Source: Rhizobium sp. BK602
GTDB lineage: Bacteria > Pseudomonadota > Alphaproteobacteria > Rhizobiales > Rhizobiaceae
Length of the DNA stretch: 64,000 nt
Direction: 5' to 3'
Assembly: GCF_014195095.1 (NCBI RefSeq)
Contig: NZ_JACIBC010000008.1
Coordinates: 62,001-126,000 of the forward strand
This document shows, piece after piece, positions 1-8,270 of the stretch. Within the stretch, counting starts at the first letter, position 1; each line of letters starts with the position of its first letter. Below the pieces are notes generated by a model. The model was not told where the DNA came from. It worked only from the letters and a program-made list of their open reading frames with translations, and made no database searches. Position numbers and translations under genes: made by a program.

Positions 1-1665
1 GAGGACGATGAATGGCCGATCAGCGCCGCGTCGCCGAAAACGCCTGCCGGAATGGCCGGCCCGCGCGTCGTTCCCGCCGCGCCGCGGCCGAAGCCGGGCG
101 CCCGCGCCGAACGCGAGGCGCAGACATCCTTCATCCGTTCCTACGGCTTCCAACTCCCGGCCGTACACCTGCTCGCCGAGCCGAAGGCGATCGTGCGCGA
201 CGCAACGCTGTCTTCGGACGCGCTGGAACAGAATGCCCGCATGCTCGAAGGCGTGCTGGAGGATTTCGGCGTCAAGGGCGAAATCATCCATGTCCGTCCC
301 GGTCCGGTGGTGACGCTATATGAGCTGGAGCCGGCGCCCGGAATCAAATCCTCGCGCGTTATCGGCCTCGCCGATGATATCGCCCGCTCGATGAGCGCGA
401 TCGCTGCCCGCGTCGCCGTCGTTCCCGGCCGCAATGCCATCGGCATCGAACTGCCGAATTCGACGCGCGAAACCGTCTATCTGCGCGAGCTCGTCGCCAG
501 CCGCGATTTCGAAAGCTCCAAGGCCAAGCTCGCCATGGCGCTCGGCAAGACGATCGGCGGCGAGCCTGTCATCGCCGATCTTGCCAAGATGCCGCATCTG
601 CTGGTCGCCGGTACTACTGGTTCCGGTAAATCGGTTGCCATCAACACGATGATCCTGTCGCTGCTCTACCGGATGACGCCGGAGCAGTGCCGGCTGATCA
701 TGATCGACCCAAAGATGCTGGAACTTTCCGTCTATGACGGCATCCCGCATCTGCTCTCTCCTGTTGTCACCGATCCGAAGAAGGCCGTCGTCGCGCTGAA
801 ATGGACCGTGCGCGAGATGGAAGAGCGCTACAAGAAGATGTCGAAGATCGGCGTGCGCAACATCGATGGCTTCAACACCCGCGTCGAGCAGGCCGTCGCC
901 AAGGGGGAAGCGATCAGCCGCACCGTCCAGACCGGTTTCGACCGCCAGACCGGCGAGGCGATCTACGAGACGGAAGAGTTCGACCTGAAGCCGATGCCAT
1001 ATATCGTCGTCATCATCGACGAAATGGCCGACCTGATGATGGTGGCCGGCAAGGATATCGAAGGCGCGGTGCAGCGCCTGGCGCAGATGGCGCGCGCCGC
1101 CGGCATCCATGTGATCATGGCGACCCAGCGTCCGTCGGTCGACGTCATCACCGGCACGATCAAGGCGAATTTCCCGACGCGTATCTCCTTCCAGGTGACG
1201 TCGAAAATCGACAGCCGCACCATCCTCGGCGAGCAGGGCGCCGAACAGCTGCTCGGCATGGGCGACATGCTCTACATGGCCGGCGGCGGGCGCATCCAGC
1301 GCGTCCACGGTCCGTTCGTCTCCGACGGCGAGGTGGAGGACATCGTCTCCTATCTGAAGACGCAGGGCGCACCGCAATATCTCGACGCGATCACTGCCGA
1401 CGATGACGAGGATGACGACGGTCATGGCCCGGCGGGCACAGCCAATCTTGCCGATTCGGAAGACCCCTACGATCAGGCGGTTGCTGTCGTTCTGAGCGAC
1501 GGCAAGGCCTCGACCTCCTACATCCAGCGCCGTCTCGGCATCGGCTACAACCGTGCCGCCTCGCTGATCGAGCGCATGGAAGAGGAGGGCGTGATCGGCC
1601 CGGCCAACCATGCCGGCAAACGCGAGATTCTCGTTCCCACCAAGGCGGATATTCTGGACCGCTGA
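1..1665 (+). CDS. ftsK: DNA translocase FtsK, C-terminal part (5' end outside window)
   Basis: FtsK is a septal DNA pump that moves the chromosome terminus through the closing septum and activates XerCD recombination. The frame is open from the first base, so the gene is cut by the window edge and its N-terminal membrane domain is not visible. Seen here: the alpha/beta motor with Walker A GTTGSGKS (about nt 610-633), Walker B IIDEMADLMM (about nt 1012-1041), the ATQRPSVDVITG motif, and an acidic linker DDDEDDDG leading to the C-terminal gamma winged helix (about nt 1462-1650; YIQRRLGIGYNRAASLIERM), which in the family reads KOPS sequences. lolA follows 137 bp downstream on the same strand. 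Identity is secure; only its full length and start are unknown. Confidence 0.97.
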   Translation, partial: EDDEWPISAASPKTPAGMAGPRVVPAAPRPKPGARAEREAQTSFIRSYGFQLPAVHLLAEPKAIVRDATLSSDALEQNARMLEGVLEDFGVKGEIIHVRPGPVVTLYELEPAPGIKSSRVIGLADDIARSMSAIAARVAVVPGRNAIGIELPNSTRETVYLRELVASRDFESSKAKLAMALGKTIGGEPVIADLAKMPHLLVAGTTGSGKSVAINTMILSLLYRMTPEQCRLIMIDPKMLELSVYDGIPHLLSPVVTDPKKAVVALKWTVREMEERYKKMSKIGVRNIDGFNTRVEQAVAKGEAISRTVQTGFDRQTGEAIYETEEFDLKPMPYIVVIIDEMADLMMVAGKDIEGAVQRLAQMARAAGIHVIMATQRPSVDVITGTIKANFPTRISFQVTSKIDSRTILGEQGAEQLLGMGDMLYMAGGGRIQRVHGPFVSDGEVEDIVSYLKTQGAPQYLDAITADDDEDDDGHGPAGTANLADSEDPYDQAVAVVLSDGKASTSYIQRRLGIGYNRAASLIERMEEEGVIGPANHAGKREILVPTKADILDR

Positions 1666-1802
1666 GGTCACAGGCCCTTTTCGCCTCGTCTATCCCGGCT
1701 ATGCTCAGGGACATTTGATCGCGGCCCACAACCGGACATGGGCCGTTGCGCCATGAAGACGCCGATTTTGCGCGCCATGGACAAAGCATGAAGGAGAATT
1801 CG

Positions 1803-2471
1803 ATGACAAAGTTCGATGCGCAGCCGTCCAGCCGACTTTCCCTGAGCCGCCGGCATTTCCTCGGCGCCGTGGTCGCGGTCGGTGCGGCTGGCGCCCTGCC
1901 GGTTTCGGCCTTTGCGCAGGCTCAGGCCCAAGCACAGGCAACTGCAGCCACGCTCAACCCCGACATCGCCCAGGCCATCGCCGACCATTTCTCGTCCATT
2001 AAGACGATGAAGGGAGGTTTCCTGCAGATCGGGCCGCGCGGCGACCAGATGAGCGGCGCCTTCTTCATCCAGCGTCCGGGCAAGATGCGCTTCAACTACG
2101 ATCCGCCGTCCCGCATGCGCGTCATCTGCGATGGCAACAACGTCCAGGTCATCAACGACCAGACGCGGACGAAGAACATGTATCAGCTGTCGAAGACGCC
2201 GCTGAGCCTGCTGCTCGCCAACAAGATCGATCTGTCGGCCGATATGGTGCGCGAGGTGGATTCGCAGCCGGATCTGACCAGGATCACGCTCGGCAACCGC
2301 ACCGTCTTCGGCGATTCCACGATCACGATGATCTTCGATTCCAAGAGCTACGACCTGCGCCAGTGGACGGTGATCGATCCGCAAGGAAAGACCACGGATG
2401 TCATCATCAACAATGTAAAGACCAATGTCGCCTTCGACGACAGCGTCTTCCGTATCGACTATACGCGCTGA
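1803..2471 (+). CDS. lolA: LolA-like outer-membrane lipoprotein carrier with twin-arginine signal
   Basis: A periplasmic carrier protein of the LolA fold (222 aa), which in the family ferries lipoproteins from LolCDE to the outer membrane. Start chosen at ATG 1803 because AAGGAG lies 6 nt upstream (1791-1796). The N-terminus has LSRRHFLGAV followed by a hydrophobic stretch and an AFAQ cleavage region, resembling a Tat signal (S-R-R-x-F-L) more than a plain Sec signal. The body shows LolA features: QIGPRGDQMSGAFFIQRPGK, KMRFNYDPPS, QWTVIDPQGKTTDVIINN. The position directly after ftsK supports the call. A Tat route for LolA would be unusual for the enteric prototype; whether it is really Tat-exported is inference. 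Confidence 0.9.
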   Translation: MTKFDAQPSSRLSLSRRHFLGAVVAVGAAGALPVSAFAQAQAQAQATAATLNPDIAQAIADHFSSIKTMKGGFLQIGPRGDQMSGAFFIQRPGKMRFNYDPPSRMRVICDGNNVQVINDQTRTKNMYQLSKTPLSLLLANKIDLSADMVREVDSQPDLTRITLGNRTVFGDSTITMIFDSKSYDLRQWTVIDPQGKTTDVIINNVKTNVAFDDSVFRIDYTR

Positions 2472-2543
2472 TCGTCGTCTCCATTCTTTGCGGCGGGGGA
2501 AGCGTCGAATGATCCTTCCCTTTCGCTCGAAGCCGGTCTAAAG

Positions 2544-2567
2544 CCTTATCCGAATTAGAGGATAAGG
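2544..2567 (+). promoter_or_regulatory. leader hairpin over the xthA ribosome binding region
   Basis: CCTTATCC (2544-2551) and GGATAAGG (2560-2567) form a perfect 8-bp stem with an 8-nt loop ending 9 nt before the xthA ATG. The right arm contains the purine-rich AAGGG that would serve as ribosome binding site, so the hairpin could mask it. It lacks a clean T-run, so it is a weak terminator candidate for lolA. Function is inferred from position only. Confidence 0.4.
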
Positions 2568-2576
2568 GCTCGGCGC

Positions 2577-3380
2577 ATGGGTTTTTCGATCGCGACTTGG
2601 AACATCAACTCGGTGCGGCTGCGCATGCCGATCGTCGAGCAATTCGTGATGCAGGCCAGGCCCGACATCCTCTGCCTGCAGGAGACCAAGGTTCCGAACG
2701 AACTCTTTCCGCATGCGCCGCTGAGGGCGCTCGGCTACGAGCATATCATCATCCATGGCCAGAAGGGCTATCACGGCGTCGCCATCGCCTCGCGCTTTCC
2801 CCTGACCGAGGATCACCGGCAGGATTACTGCAATGTCGGTGACAGCCGGCATATCTCGGCGATCTTCGAGCGCGGCGGCCGGCGCATCCGGCTGCATAAT
2901 TTCTACGTGCCGGCCGGCGGCGACGAGCCGGACCGGGCGATCAATCCGAAGTTCGGCCACAAGCTCGATTTCATCGAGGAGATGAAGCATCTGCATGCCA
3001 ATGCCGAGCAGAACACCTCCGCCATCCTCGTCGGCGATCTCAACATCGCGCCGCTGGAGCATGACGTCTGGTCGCACAAGCAGCTCTTGAAGATCGTCAG
3101 CCATACGCCGGTCGAGACCGAGGGGCTGCTCGAGGTCATGAAGCGCGGTGCCTGGCTCGACCTGATGCGCCAGCATGTGCCGGAGAACGAGAAGCTCTAT
3201 ACGTGGTGGAGCTATCGCGCCAAGGATTGGGAAGCGGCTGATCGCGGCCGCCGCCTCGACCACATCTGGTCGTCCTCCGATCTCGGTCCGCTCTTGCAGC
3301 GTATCGATATCCTGAAGGCCGCACGCGGCTGGGATCGCCCGTCCGACCATGTGCCGGTGGTCGCGTATTTCAATCTCTGA
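2577..3380 (+). CDS. xthA: exodeoxyribonuclease III
   Basis: AP endonuclease and 3'-5' exonuclease of base excision repair, 267 aa, the normal length for the ExoIII/APE family. Visible family motifs: WNINSVR near the N-terminus, LQETK with the metal-binding Glu at about residue 36, GDLNIAP with the catalytic Asp/Asn pair, the RRLDHIW segment and the terminal SDHVPV containing the catalytic His. The start at ATG 2577 gives MGFSIATWNINS, matching the family N-terminus. It follows lolA by about 105 bp on the same strand and is convergent with the cNMP-domain gene downstream. Confidence 0.95.
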   Translation: MGFSIATWNINSVRLRMPIVEQFVMQARPDILCLQETKVPNELFPHAPLRALGYEHIIIHGQKGYHGVAIASRFPLTEDHRQDYCNVGDSRHISAIFERGGRRIRLHNFYVPAGGDEPDRAINPKFGHKLDFIEEMKHLHANAEQNTSAILVGDLNIAPLEHDVWSHKQLLKIVSHTPVETEGLLEVMKRGAWLDLMRQHVPENEKLYTWWSYRAKDWEAADRGRRLDHIWSSSDLGPLLQRIDILKAARGWDRPSDHVPVVAYFNL

Positions 3381-3458
3381 GCCATTCGGGTCATTTCAAG
3401 AGCTGGCGCCAGCCTGGGGAACCGTTGGGCCGACCCTCGGGGTCACCAAGGCGGATGC

Positions 3459-3914
3459 TCAGGAGAAACGCCCAAGCAGTGCCGCTGCCTGTCGGGCGAG
3501 CGCTGCAAAATTCTCGCGAATGCGATTCTGGATCAGCAGACCGGCATCGGGATATTCCTCGATCAGCCGGTGGAACAGCGCCCGCGTGATGCGCATGACA
3601 TCGGACTCTTCCAGCGCCACGGCGGTATATTTACGCTCCACCAGCGTTACCAGCGCCAGCTCGGACAGCATGGTGCCGGCCTGCACCGTGGCCTCGACAT
3701 TCGAGTGCCCGGCGGCATCGACGGTGCTGAGTTCGAAGCTGCCGTGAGCGATGACGTAGGCGCATTCGGCCGGCGATTTTTCCCGGAACAGGGTCTGGCC
3801 CGGTGCGACATGGCGACGGTCGGCGCCGAAGGCGATCAGCCGCAACGGCTCTTCGCCCATGCCGTGGAACAGCGGCAGTTGCGACAGCAGGCGGATATCG
3901 TCGTTGAGCGCCAT
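3459..3914 (-). CDS. stand-alone cyclic-nucleotide-binding domain protein
   Basis: 151 aa consisting essentially of one Crp/cNMP-binding beta-roll: LSQLPLFHGMGEEPLRLIA at the start, PGQTLFREKSPAECAYVIAHGSFEL in the middle and a short helical tail. No helix-turn-helix follows, so it is not a Crp-type transcription factor. It starts 9 bp after the stop of the upstream cenR-like gene on the same strand, so the two are probably co-transcribed. In Brucella the orthologous neighbour of the response regulator OtpR is annotated as a cAMP-dependent protein kinase regulatory-subunit-like protein, matching this arrangement. The cyclic-nucleotide ligand and its effect on the regulator are unknown from sequence. 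Confidence 0.85.
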   Translation of the reverse strand: MALNDDIRLLSQLPLFHGMGEEPLRLIAFGADRRHVAPGQTLFREKSPAECAYVIAHGSFELSTVDAAGHSNVEATVQAGTMLSELALVTLVERKYTAVALEESDVMRITRALFHRLIEEYPDAGLLIQNRIRENFAALARQAAALLGRFS

Positions 3915-3923
3915 GTCGATCGC

Positions 3924-4607
3924 CTACGGAATGATCTTGTAGCCGCCGTTTTCCGTTACCAGGATCTCGGCATTGGAAGGATCGCGCTCGATCTTCTGGC
4001 GCAGGCGGTAGACATGGGTTTCAAGCGTATGGGTGGTGACGCCGGAATTGTAACCCCAGACCTCTTCGAGCAGGATATCGCGGGTGACGACCTTCTGGTC
4101 GGCGCGATAGAGATAGCGGATGATCGCCGCTTCCTTCTCCGTCAGGCGGATCTTCTGGCCGTCTTCGGTGGTCAGGAGCTTCTGGCTCGGCTTGAAGAGA
4201 TAGCGGCCGACGGTGAAGGTCGCGTCCTCGCTCTGCTCGTGCTGGCGCAGCTGCGCGCGGATGCGGGCGAGCAGCACGGCAAAGCGGAACGGCTTGGTGA
4301 CGTAGTCGTTGGCGCCGGCTTCGAGGCCAAGGATGGTATCGGAATCGGTGTCATGGCCGGTGAGCATGATGATCGGCGGCTTGAAACCGTTCTTGCGCAA
4401 GAGCTTCACGGCTTCGCGGCCATCCATGTCGGGCAGGCCGACATCCATGATCAGCAGGTCCACGGGCGTAGCGCGCGCGGTCTGCACGCCCTTGCCGGCG
4501 TTCACTTCCTGCAGAACCGTGAATTCCTCGTAAAGCGACAATTGCTCGACCAGCATTTCGCGCAGGTCGTTATCATCATCCACCAGCAGAATGGTGCGTG
4601 CGGTCAT
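3924..4607 (-). CDS. cenR: OmpR-family response regulator, CenR/OtpR type
   Basis: 227 aa two-domain response regulator. Receiver: acidic pocket VDDD at residues 9-12, phosphoacceptor Asp55 in LLIMDVGLPDMDG, Thr83 and Lys105 (TKPF). The C-terminal OmpR winged helix (about 135-227) carries LTEKEAAIIRYLY, the wing region THTLETHVYRLRQKI and ENGGYKI. The N-terminus TILLVDDDNDLREMLVEQL and the downstream cNMP-domain gene fit the alphaproteobacterial CenR (Caulobacter) / OtpR (Brucella) regulator of cell-envelope genes. No cognate kinase gene is adjacent, which is normal for this regulator. The response regulator call is certain; the CenR assignment is from memory of the family. Confidence 0.85.
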   Translation of the reverse strand: MTARTILLVDDDNDLREMLVEQLSLYEEFTVLQEVNAGKGVQTARATPVDLLIMDVGLPDMDGREAVKLLRKNGFKPPIIMLTGHDTDSDTILGLEAGANDYVTKPFRFAVLLARIRAQLRQHEQSEDATFTVGRYLFKPSQKLLTTEDGQKIRLTEKEAAIIRYLYRADQKVVTRDILLEEVWGYNSGVTTHTLETHVYRLRQKIERDPSNAEILVTENGGYKIIP

Positions 4608-4755
4608 GCCGTTCCGGTCCTTGTTCTATTGCCCCCTAAGTCCTACGCCAAATTGCGTTTTTAGCAAGTCGCGAGGCGGCTCAGGCTTGGTCGTCCAATT
4701 GAAACTGCTATGATTTCAAATGAAATCACACGCAAAGCAAAAACATGTGAGGAAA

Positions 4756-5304
4756 ATGGAAAAGACAAGGGTAGGCGGTAGGCGGGCCGCTTCCACAATC
4801 GTCGTGCGTCCGGCGCCGGGCAGGTTGACGCGGGCGCTGGTGCGGATCGGGCCGCTGACGGTGCCGGCGGCGATCGGGCGATCCGGGCGCAGCGCGCGGA
4901 AGCGCGAGGGGGATGGAGCGACGCCGATTGCCGCCATGACGCTACTTTACGGCTTCACGCGCGGCGACCATGTCCGCCTCCTGCGCACCCCTCTGCCGAT
5001 GCGGCGCATCCGCAAGGAGATGTTGTGGTGCGACCAGCCGGAGAATGCCAATTACAACCGGCTCGTCAGGGCGCCGTTCAAGCCGAGCCACGAGGAGATG
5101 CGCCGATCCGACGGCCTTTACGACGTTTGCCTCGTGCTCGACTGGAACATAAGCTCGCGCCGGCGTCATCGTGGCTCGGCCATCTTCTTCCATCTGATCA
5201 AGCCCGGTTATCAGCCGACCGCCGGCTGCGTCGCCGTCAGCCTCGCGGACATGCGGCGGATCCTTCCGGTCCTCAGGAAAGGGATGACCGTTCGCGTTCT
5301 CTGA
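4756..5304 (+). CDS. L,D-transpeptidase (YkuD) domain protein
   Basis: 182 aa protein with a YkuD-type L,D-transpeptidase catalytic region. The active-site segment reads HLIKPGYQPTAGCVAVSL near the C-terminus: a His, then TAGC with the nucleophilic Cys. This is the TAGC variant seen in the COG3786 branch, rather than the S/T-HGC form of the main family. The family cross-links peptidoglycan or attaches proteins to it. No obvious signal peptide is present; the N-terminus is very basic. Start: ATG 4756 has GAGG just upstream (4749-4752); an earlier in-frame ATG at 4720 has no ribosome site. Divergent from cenR, an envelope regulator, which is suggestive but not proof of a link. Confidence 0.75.
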   Translation: MEKTRVGGRRAASTIVVRPAPGRLTRALVRIGPLTVPAAIGRSGRSARKREGDGATPIAAMTLLYGFTRGDHVRLLRTPLPMRRIRKEMLWCDQPENANYNRLVRAPFKPSHEEMRRSDGLYDVCLVLDWNISSRRRHRGSAIFFHLIKPGYQPTAGCVAVSLADMRRILPVLRKGMTVRVL

Positions 5305-5453
5305 TCGATCTGCCGGGGTGATAATCGCGCGCAACCGACCTATATAGATTTCGACCGGCGCGGCGGCTGCCATGCGCGGGGAAAGCCGGGACCTCCGTCC
5401 GGGTTCAATTCACGCCTTTACTCCATCCACTTTCCAGTCATTTGGAGACTATC

Positions 5454-6284
5454 GTGACCACTCAACCGACAATCACTTTCAACGACGGCCGTTCCATTCC
5501 GCAGGTCGGCCTCGGCGTCTGGCAGACGCCGGAAAACGTAGCGCCGCTCGCCGTCAGCGCGGCATTGAAGGCCGGCTATCGCCATGTCGATACCGCCGCC
5601 ATCTATGAGAATGAAGACGGTGTCGGCGAAGGCATCCGTCAGTCGGGCGTCGCCCGCAAGGATATCTTCCTCACCACCAAGCTCTGGAACGAAGCCCAGG
5701 GCTTCGATTCGACCCTGAAGGCCTTCGACGCCAGCCTGAAGCGGCTCGGCACTGACTATGTCGACCTCTATCTCATCCATTGGCCGGCGCCGCGCCGCGG
5801 CCGCTATGTCGATACCTGGAAGGCGTTCCTGCGCCTCAAGGAAGAGGGTCGCGCCCACTCGATTGGCGTGTCCAACTTCGCCAAGGAGCATCTCGACCGC
5901 ATCATCGGCGAAACCGGCGTGACGCCGGTGCTGAACCAGATCGAGCTGCATCCGACCTTCCAGCAGAAGGCGCTGCGCGAGGTGCACGACAAGCTCGGCA
6001 TCAAGACTGAGTCCTGGAGCCCGCTCGGCCAGGGCAAGCTGCTCGGCAATGCCGTGATCGGCAAGGTCGCCGCCAAGCATGGCCGTACGCCGGCGCAGGT
6101 GATCATCCGCTGGCACATCGACAATGGCCTGATCGTCATCCCGAAATCGGTGACCCCGAGCCGCATCGAGGAGAATTTCAAGGTTTTCGACTTCACGCTC
6201 GATGCCGAGGATCTGGCCGAGATCGCCAAGCTCGATTCGGCTGGCGGCCGCATCGGCCCCGACCCGCTGACGGCGACGTTCTGA
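5454..6284 (+). CDS. aldo/keto reductase
   Basis: 276 aa NADPH-dependent aldo/keto reductase of the 2,5-diketogluconate reductase/DkgA-like group. Visible: ITFNDGRSIPQVGLGVWQ start, catalytic Asp and Tyr in HVDTAAIYENEDGVGEGI, Lys in FLTTKLWN, His in LYLIHWP, then SIGVSNF and the cofactor loop IPKSVTPSRIEEN. The start is GTG 5454, supported by GGAG 6 nt upstream (5444-5447). Physiological substrate cannot be told from sequence. A stem-loop follows the stop, so it is probably monocistronic. Confidence 0.9.
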   Translation: MTTQPTITFNDGRSIPQVGLGVWQTPENVAPLAVSAALKAGYRHVDTAAIYENEDGVGEGIRQSGVARKDIFLTTKLWNEAQGFDSTLKAFDASLKRLGTDYVDLYLIHWPAPRRGRYVDTWKAFLRLKEEGRAHSIGVSNFAKEHLDRIIGETGVTPVLNQIELHPTFQQKALREVHDKLGIKTESWSPLGQGKLLGNAVIGKVAAKHGRTPAQVIIRWHIDNGLIVIPKSVTPSRIEENFKVFDFTLDAEDLAEIAKLDSAGGRIGPDPLTATF

Positions 6285-6317
6285 GCGGGCGATAGGCTCG
6301 TTTTCATCTCATCCGAG

Positions 6318-6343
6318 GGGCCTGGCGTTTGCGCTCCAGGCCC
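6318..6343 (+). terminator. stem-loop after the aldo/keto reductase
   Basis: GGGCCTGG (6318-6325) pairs perfectly with CCAGGCCC (6336-6343) across a 10-nt loop, 33 bp after the stop. The following sequence is only moderately T-rich, so efficiency is uncertain. Confidence 0.55.
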
Positions 6344-6484
6344 TTCGCCATTTCTAGTTTCCGAGAAGCGTCCGGTGTTTACCTTTTGCCTGATCGGTAG
6401 TATTGCGATTGAGTATGCAACGTTAACTTGTTTATGCTCTGTTGAGTGTGCAAATTCACCATTCAGAATTGAGGCTTTTGCACC

Positions 6485-7693
6485 ATGCGCATCGGGAACG
6501 ATGCGATTTCCGCCAGTGCTGCGGCGTCGCAGAAGATCATATCTCTGGAAGCGATGCGCGGCATCGCGTCCCTGATCGTGCTTTTCCATCATTTCTGTCT
6601 GGCATTCCTTCCGTCGGTCAAGGACGCCTATCCCAGGGGATTGGCGGGGACACCCATCGCCTGGATCATGCGCGGCGAATCCGCCGTAATCTTCTTTTTC
6701 GTGCTTTCCGGCTTCGTTTTGACGTTGAAATTCTATCAACGGCCCGATCATGGCGCCTTGCTGCTATCGGCAATCAAGCGTCTGCCGCGATTGATGGGGC
6801 CGGCGGCTATTTCGATCGTCGGCGGCTTCGTGGTCCTTCTCCTCCATTGGAATTACAATGAGCAAGCGGCGGCGATAACCGGTTCGGAATGGCTCCGGAC
6901 GTTTGGAAATGCCCATTTTCCGCGAGGATTCGAGCCGACGATAGCGTCGATGTTCGAGCAGTTCGTGCTCGTCTTCCTATTGCCCGATCACTTTTGGTAC
7001 AATTCGAATCTCTGGACGATGCCGCTGGAATATTACGGCAGTCTACTCGTCTTTCTTTTGTGCGGGCTGGCCATGCGCCGATCGCCCGTCATGCGTCATA
7101 TCCTCGCGATCGGGTCGGCATTTCTCGTCTGGAAGCTCTACAATGATCTGCTGCCGTTCGTGGCTGGCACCTATCTGGCGCTTATTTTCGCTTCAACCGG
7201 GCCGAGATCGTCATCCAATGCCTGGATCGGCATGGCCATCGCTTCGTGTTCGGCTGTTCTGCTCGGCTCCGTCGAGCAGCATTGGCAGATAGTCGGATCG
7301 CTGGGGCTGATCGCTTGCCTGATCTATTTCCCGGGATTGGCGCAATGCCTATCCGGCACGTTCGGCCGGCTATTGGGGCGTTTTTCCTTTCCCTTGTATC
7401 TGGTTCATTTTCTGGTGATCGCTTCGGTTTCGTCCTACGGCTTCAAGGCTGTGTATGGATGGACGGAATCATACACGGTTTCCGTCGCGGTCGCGGGAGC
7501 AATCACGCTGCTGGCGAGTTTCGCCGCCGCCCTCCCCATGCTGATCTTCGACACAAGATGGGTTGCGCTCGTGAACTTCGTTTTCATCCGCCTTTCCGCA
7601 CATCTTTTGGCGATGGTGAAGCGGATTACGAAGGGGCCAAGGCCCGTTCGCAGCTCCGTGCCTGAACTACCCACCGGAGATGTCGACGGCTGA
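6485..7693 (+). CDS. acyltransferase 3 (OafA/NodX-type) membrane protein
   Basis: 402 aa, about ten hydrophobic segments, with the family signature near the N-terminus: ISLEAMRGIASLIVLFHHF (R-G-x-A and the catalytic-type His) and the later FFFVLSGFVLTLKFY. Family members O-acylate sugars of LPS, exopolysaccharide, Nod factors or glucans at the inner membrane. The DNA is visibly richer in A/T and in rare codons than flanking genes and the gene stands alone, which suggests horizontal acquisition (inference). The 3' end overlaps the convergent MarR gene by 27 bp. The acceptor substrate is unknown. Confidence 0.85.
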   Translation: MRIGNDAISASAAASQKIISLEAMRGIASLIVLFHHFCLAFLPSVKDAYPRGLAGTPIAWIMRGESAVIFFFVLSGFVLTLKFYQRPDHGALLLSAIKRLPRLMGPAAISIVGGFVVLLLHWNYNEQAAAITGSEWLRTFGNAHFPRGFEPTIASMFEQFVLVFLLPDHFWYNSNLWTMPLEYYGSLLVFLLCGLAMRRSPVMRHILAIGSAFLVWKLYNDLLPFVAGTYLALIFASTGPRSSSNAWIGMAIASCSAVLLGSVEQHWQIVGSLGLIACLIYFPGLAQCLSGTFGRLLGRFSFPLYLVHFLVIASVSSYGFKAVYGWTESYTVSVAVAGAITLLASFAAALPMLIFDTRWVALVNFVFIRLSAHLLAMVKRITKGPRPVRSSVPELPTGDVDG

Positions 7694-8194
7694 ATTTTTT
7701 TTCGGTGCATCGGTCTCGAAGCCGGTCAGATATTTTCCAAGCAGCCCATCCAGCATAGCCCGGTCCTCTTGCGTGAGTGCCGATACCAGTTGCGTCTGCG
7801 TCTCGACATGGGCGGTGACGGCGGCGTCGATCAGCGCGTAGCCTTTATCCGTCAGCGATACCAGGAAGCTGCGGCCATCCTCGGGATTGGTGCTGCGGGC
7901 GACCATGCCGGATTTTTCCAGTTGGTCGATGCGGTTGGTCATGGTGCCCGATGTCACCATCATCGTGGCCAGCAGATCGCTGGGGGAGAGGGCATAGGGC
8001 GGTCCGGAGCGGCGCAGGGTCGCCAGCACGTCGAAGGTGGCGTTGTTCAATCCGAAACGTGCGAAGGTCTTGTCCATCTCGCGGCTGAGATGGAGAGCGA
8101 GGTTCCTGATCCGGCCGATCAGCCCCATCGGGGAGGTGTCTAGGTCGGGGCGCTCCCGGTTCCACTGGGCGAGAATCTTGTCGATGCGATCCAT
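7667..8194 (-). CDS. MarR-family transcriptional regulator
   Basis: 175 aa winged-helix regulator. The DNA-binding part shows SPSDLLATMMVTSGTMTNRI as recognition helix and the wing VARSTNPEDGRSFLVSLTDKG, standard for MarR. The start at ATG 8194 gives MDRIDKILAQW; a longer start at ATG 8237-8239 would place coding sequence over one operator-like palindrome and is less likely. Divergently transcribed from a DMT-family exporter, with two palindromic sites between them, the classical layout of a self-regulating MarR repressor controlling an efflux gene. The inducing ligand is unknown. Confidence 0.88.
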   Translation of the reverse strand: MDRIDKILAQWNRERPDLDTSPMGLIGRIRNLALHLSREMDKTFARFGLNNATFDVLATLRRSGPPYALSPSDLLATMMVTSGTMTNRIDQLEKSGMVARSTNPEDGRSFLVSLTDKGYALIDAAVTAHVETQTQLVSALTQEDRAMLDGLLGKYLTGFETDAPKKNSAVDISGG

Positions 8195-8217
8195 GCCGAG
8201 ACATCGCCATGGAATTA

Positions 8218-8260
8218 TCTTGACGTCAAGACATTTCATATTATCTTGAGGTCAAGATAA
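8218..8260. promoter_or_regulatory. paired MarR operator-like palindromes
   Basis: Two perfect palindromes share the half-site ATCTTGA: TCTTGACGTCAAGA (8218-8231) and TTATCTTGAGGTCAAGATAA (8241-8260). Their centres are 26 bp apart. They fill the gap between the divergent marR (start 8194) and exporter (start 8271) genes, so binding would cover both promoters. Palindromes are read directly; the regulator assignment is by position. Confidence 0.75.
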
Positions 8261-8270
8261 ATTCGAGACC

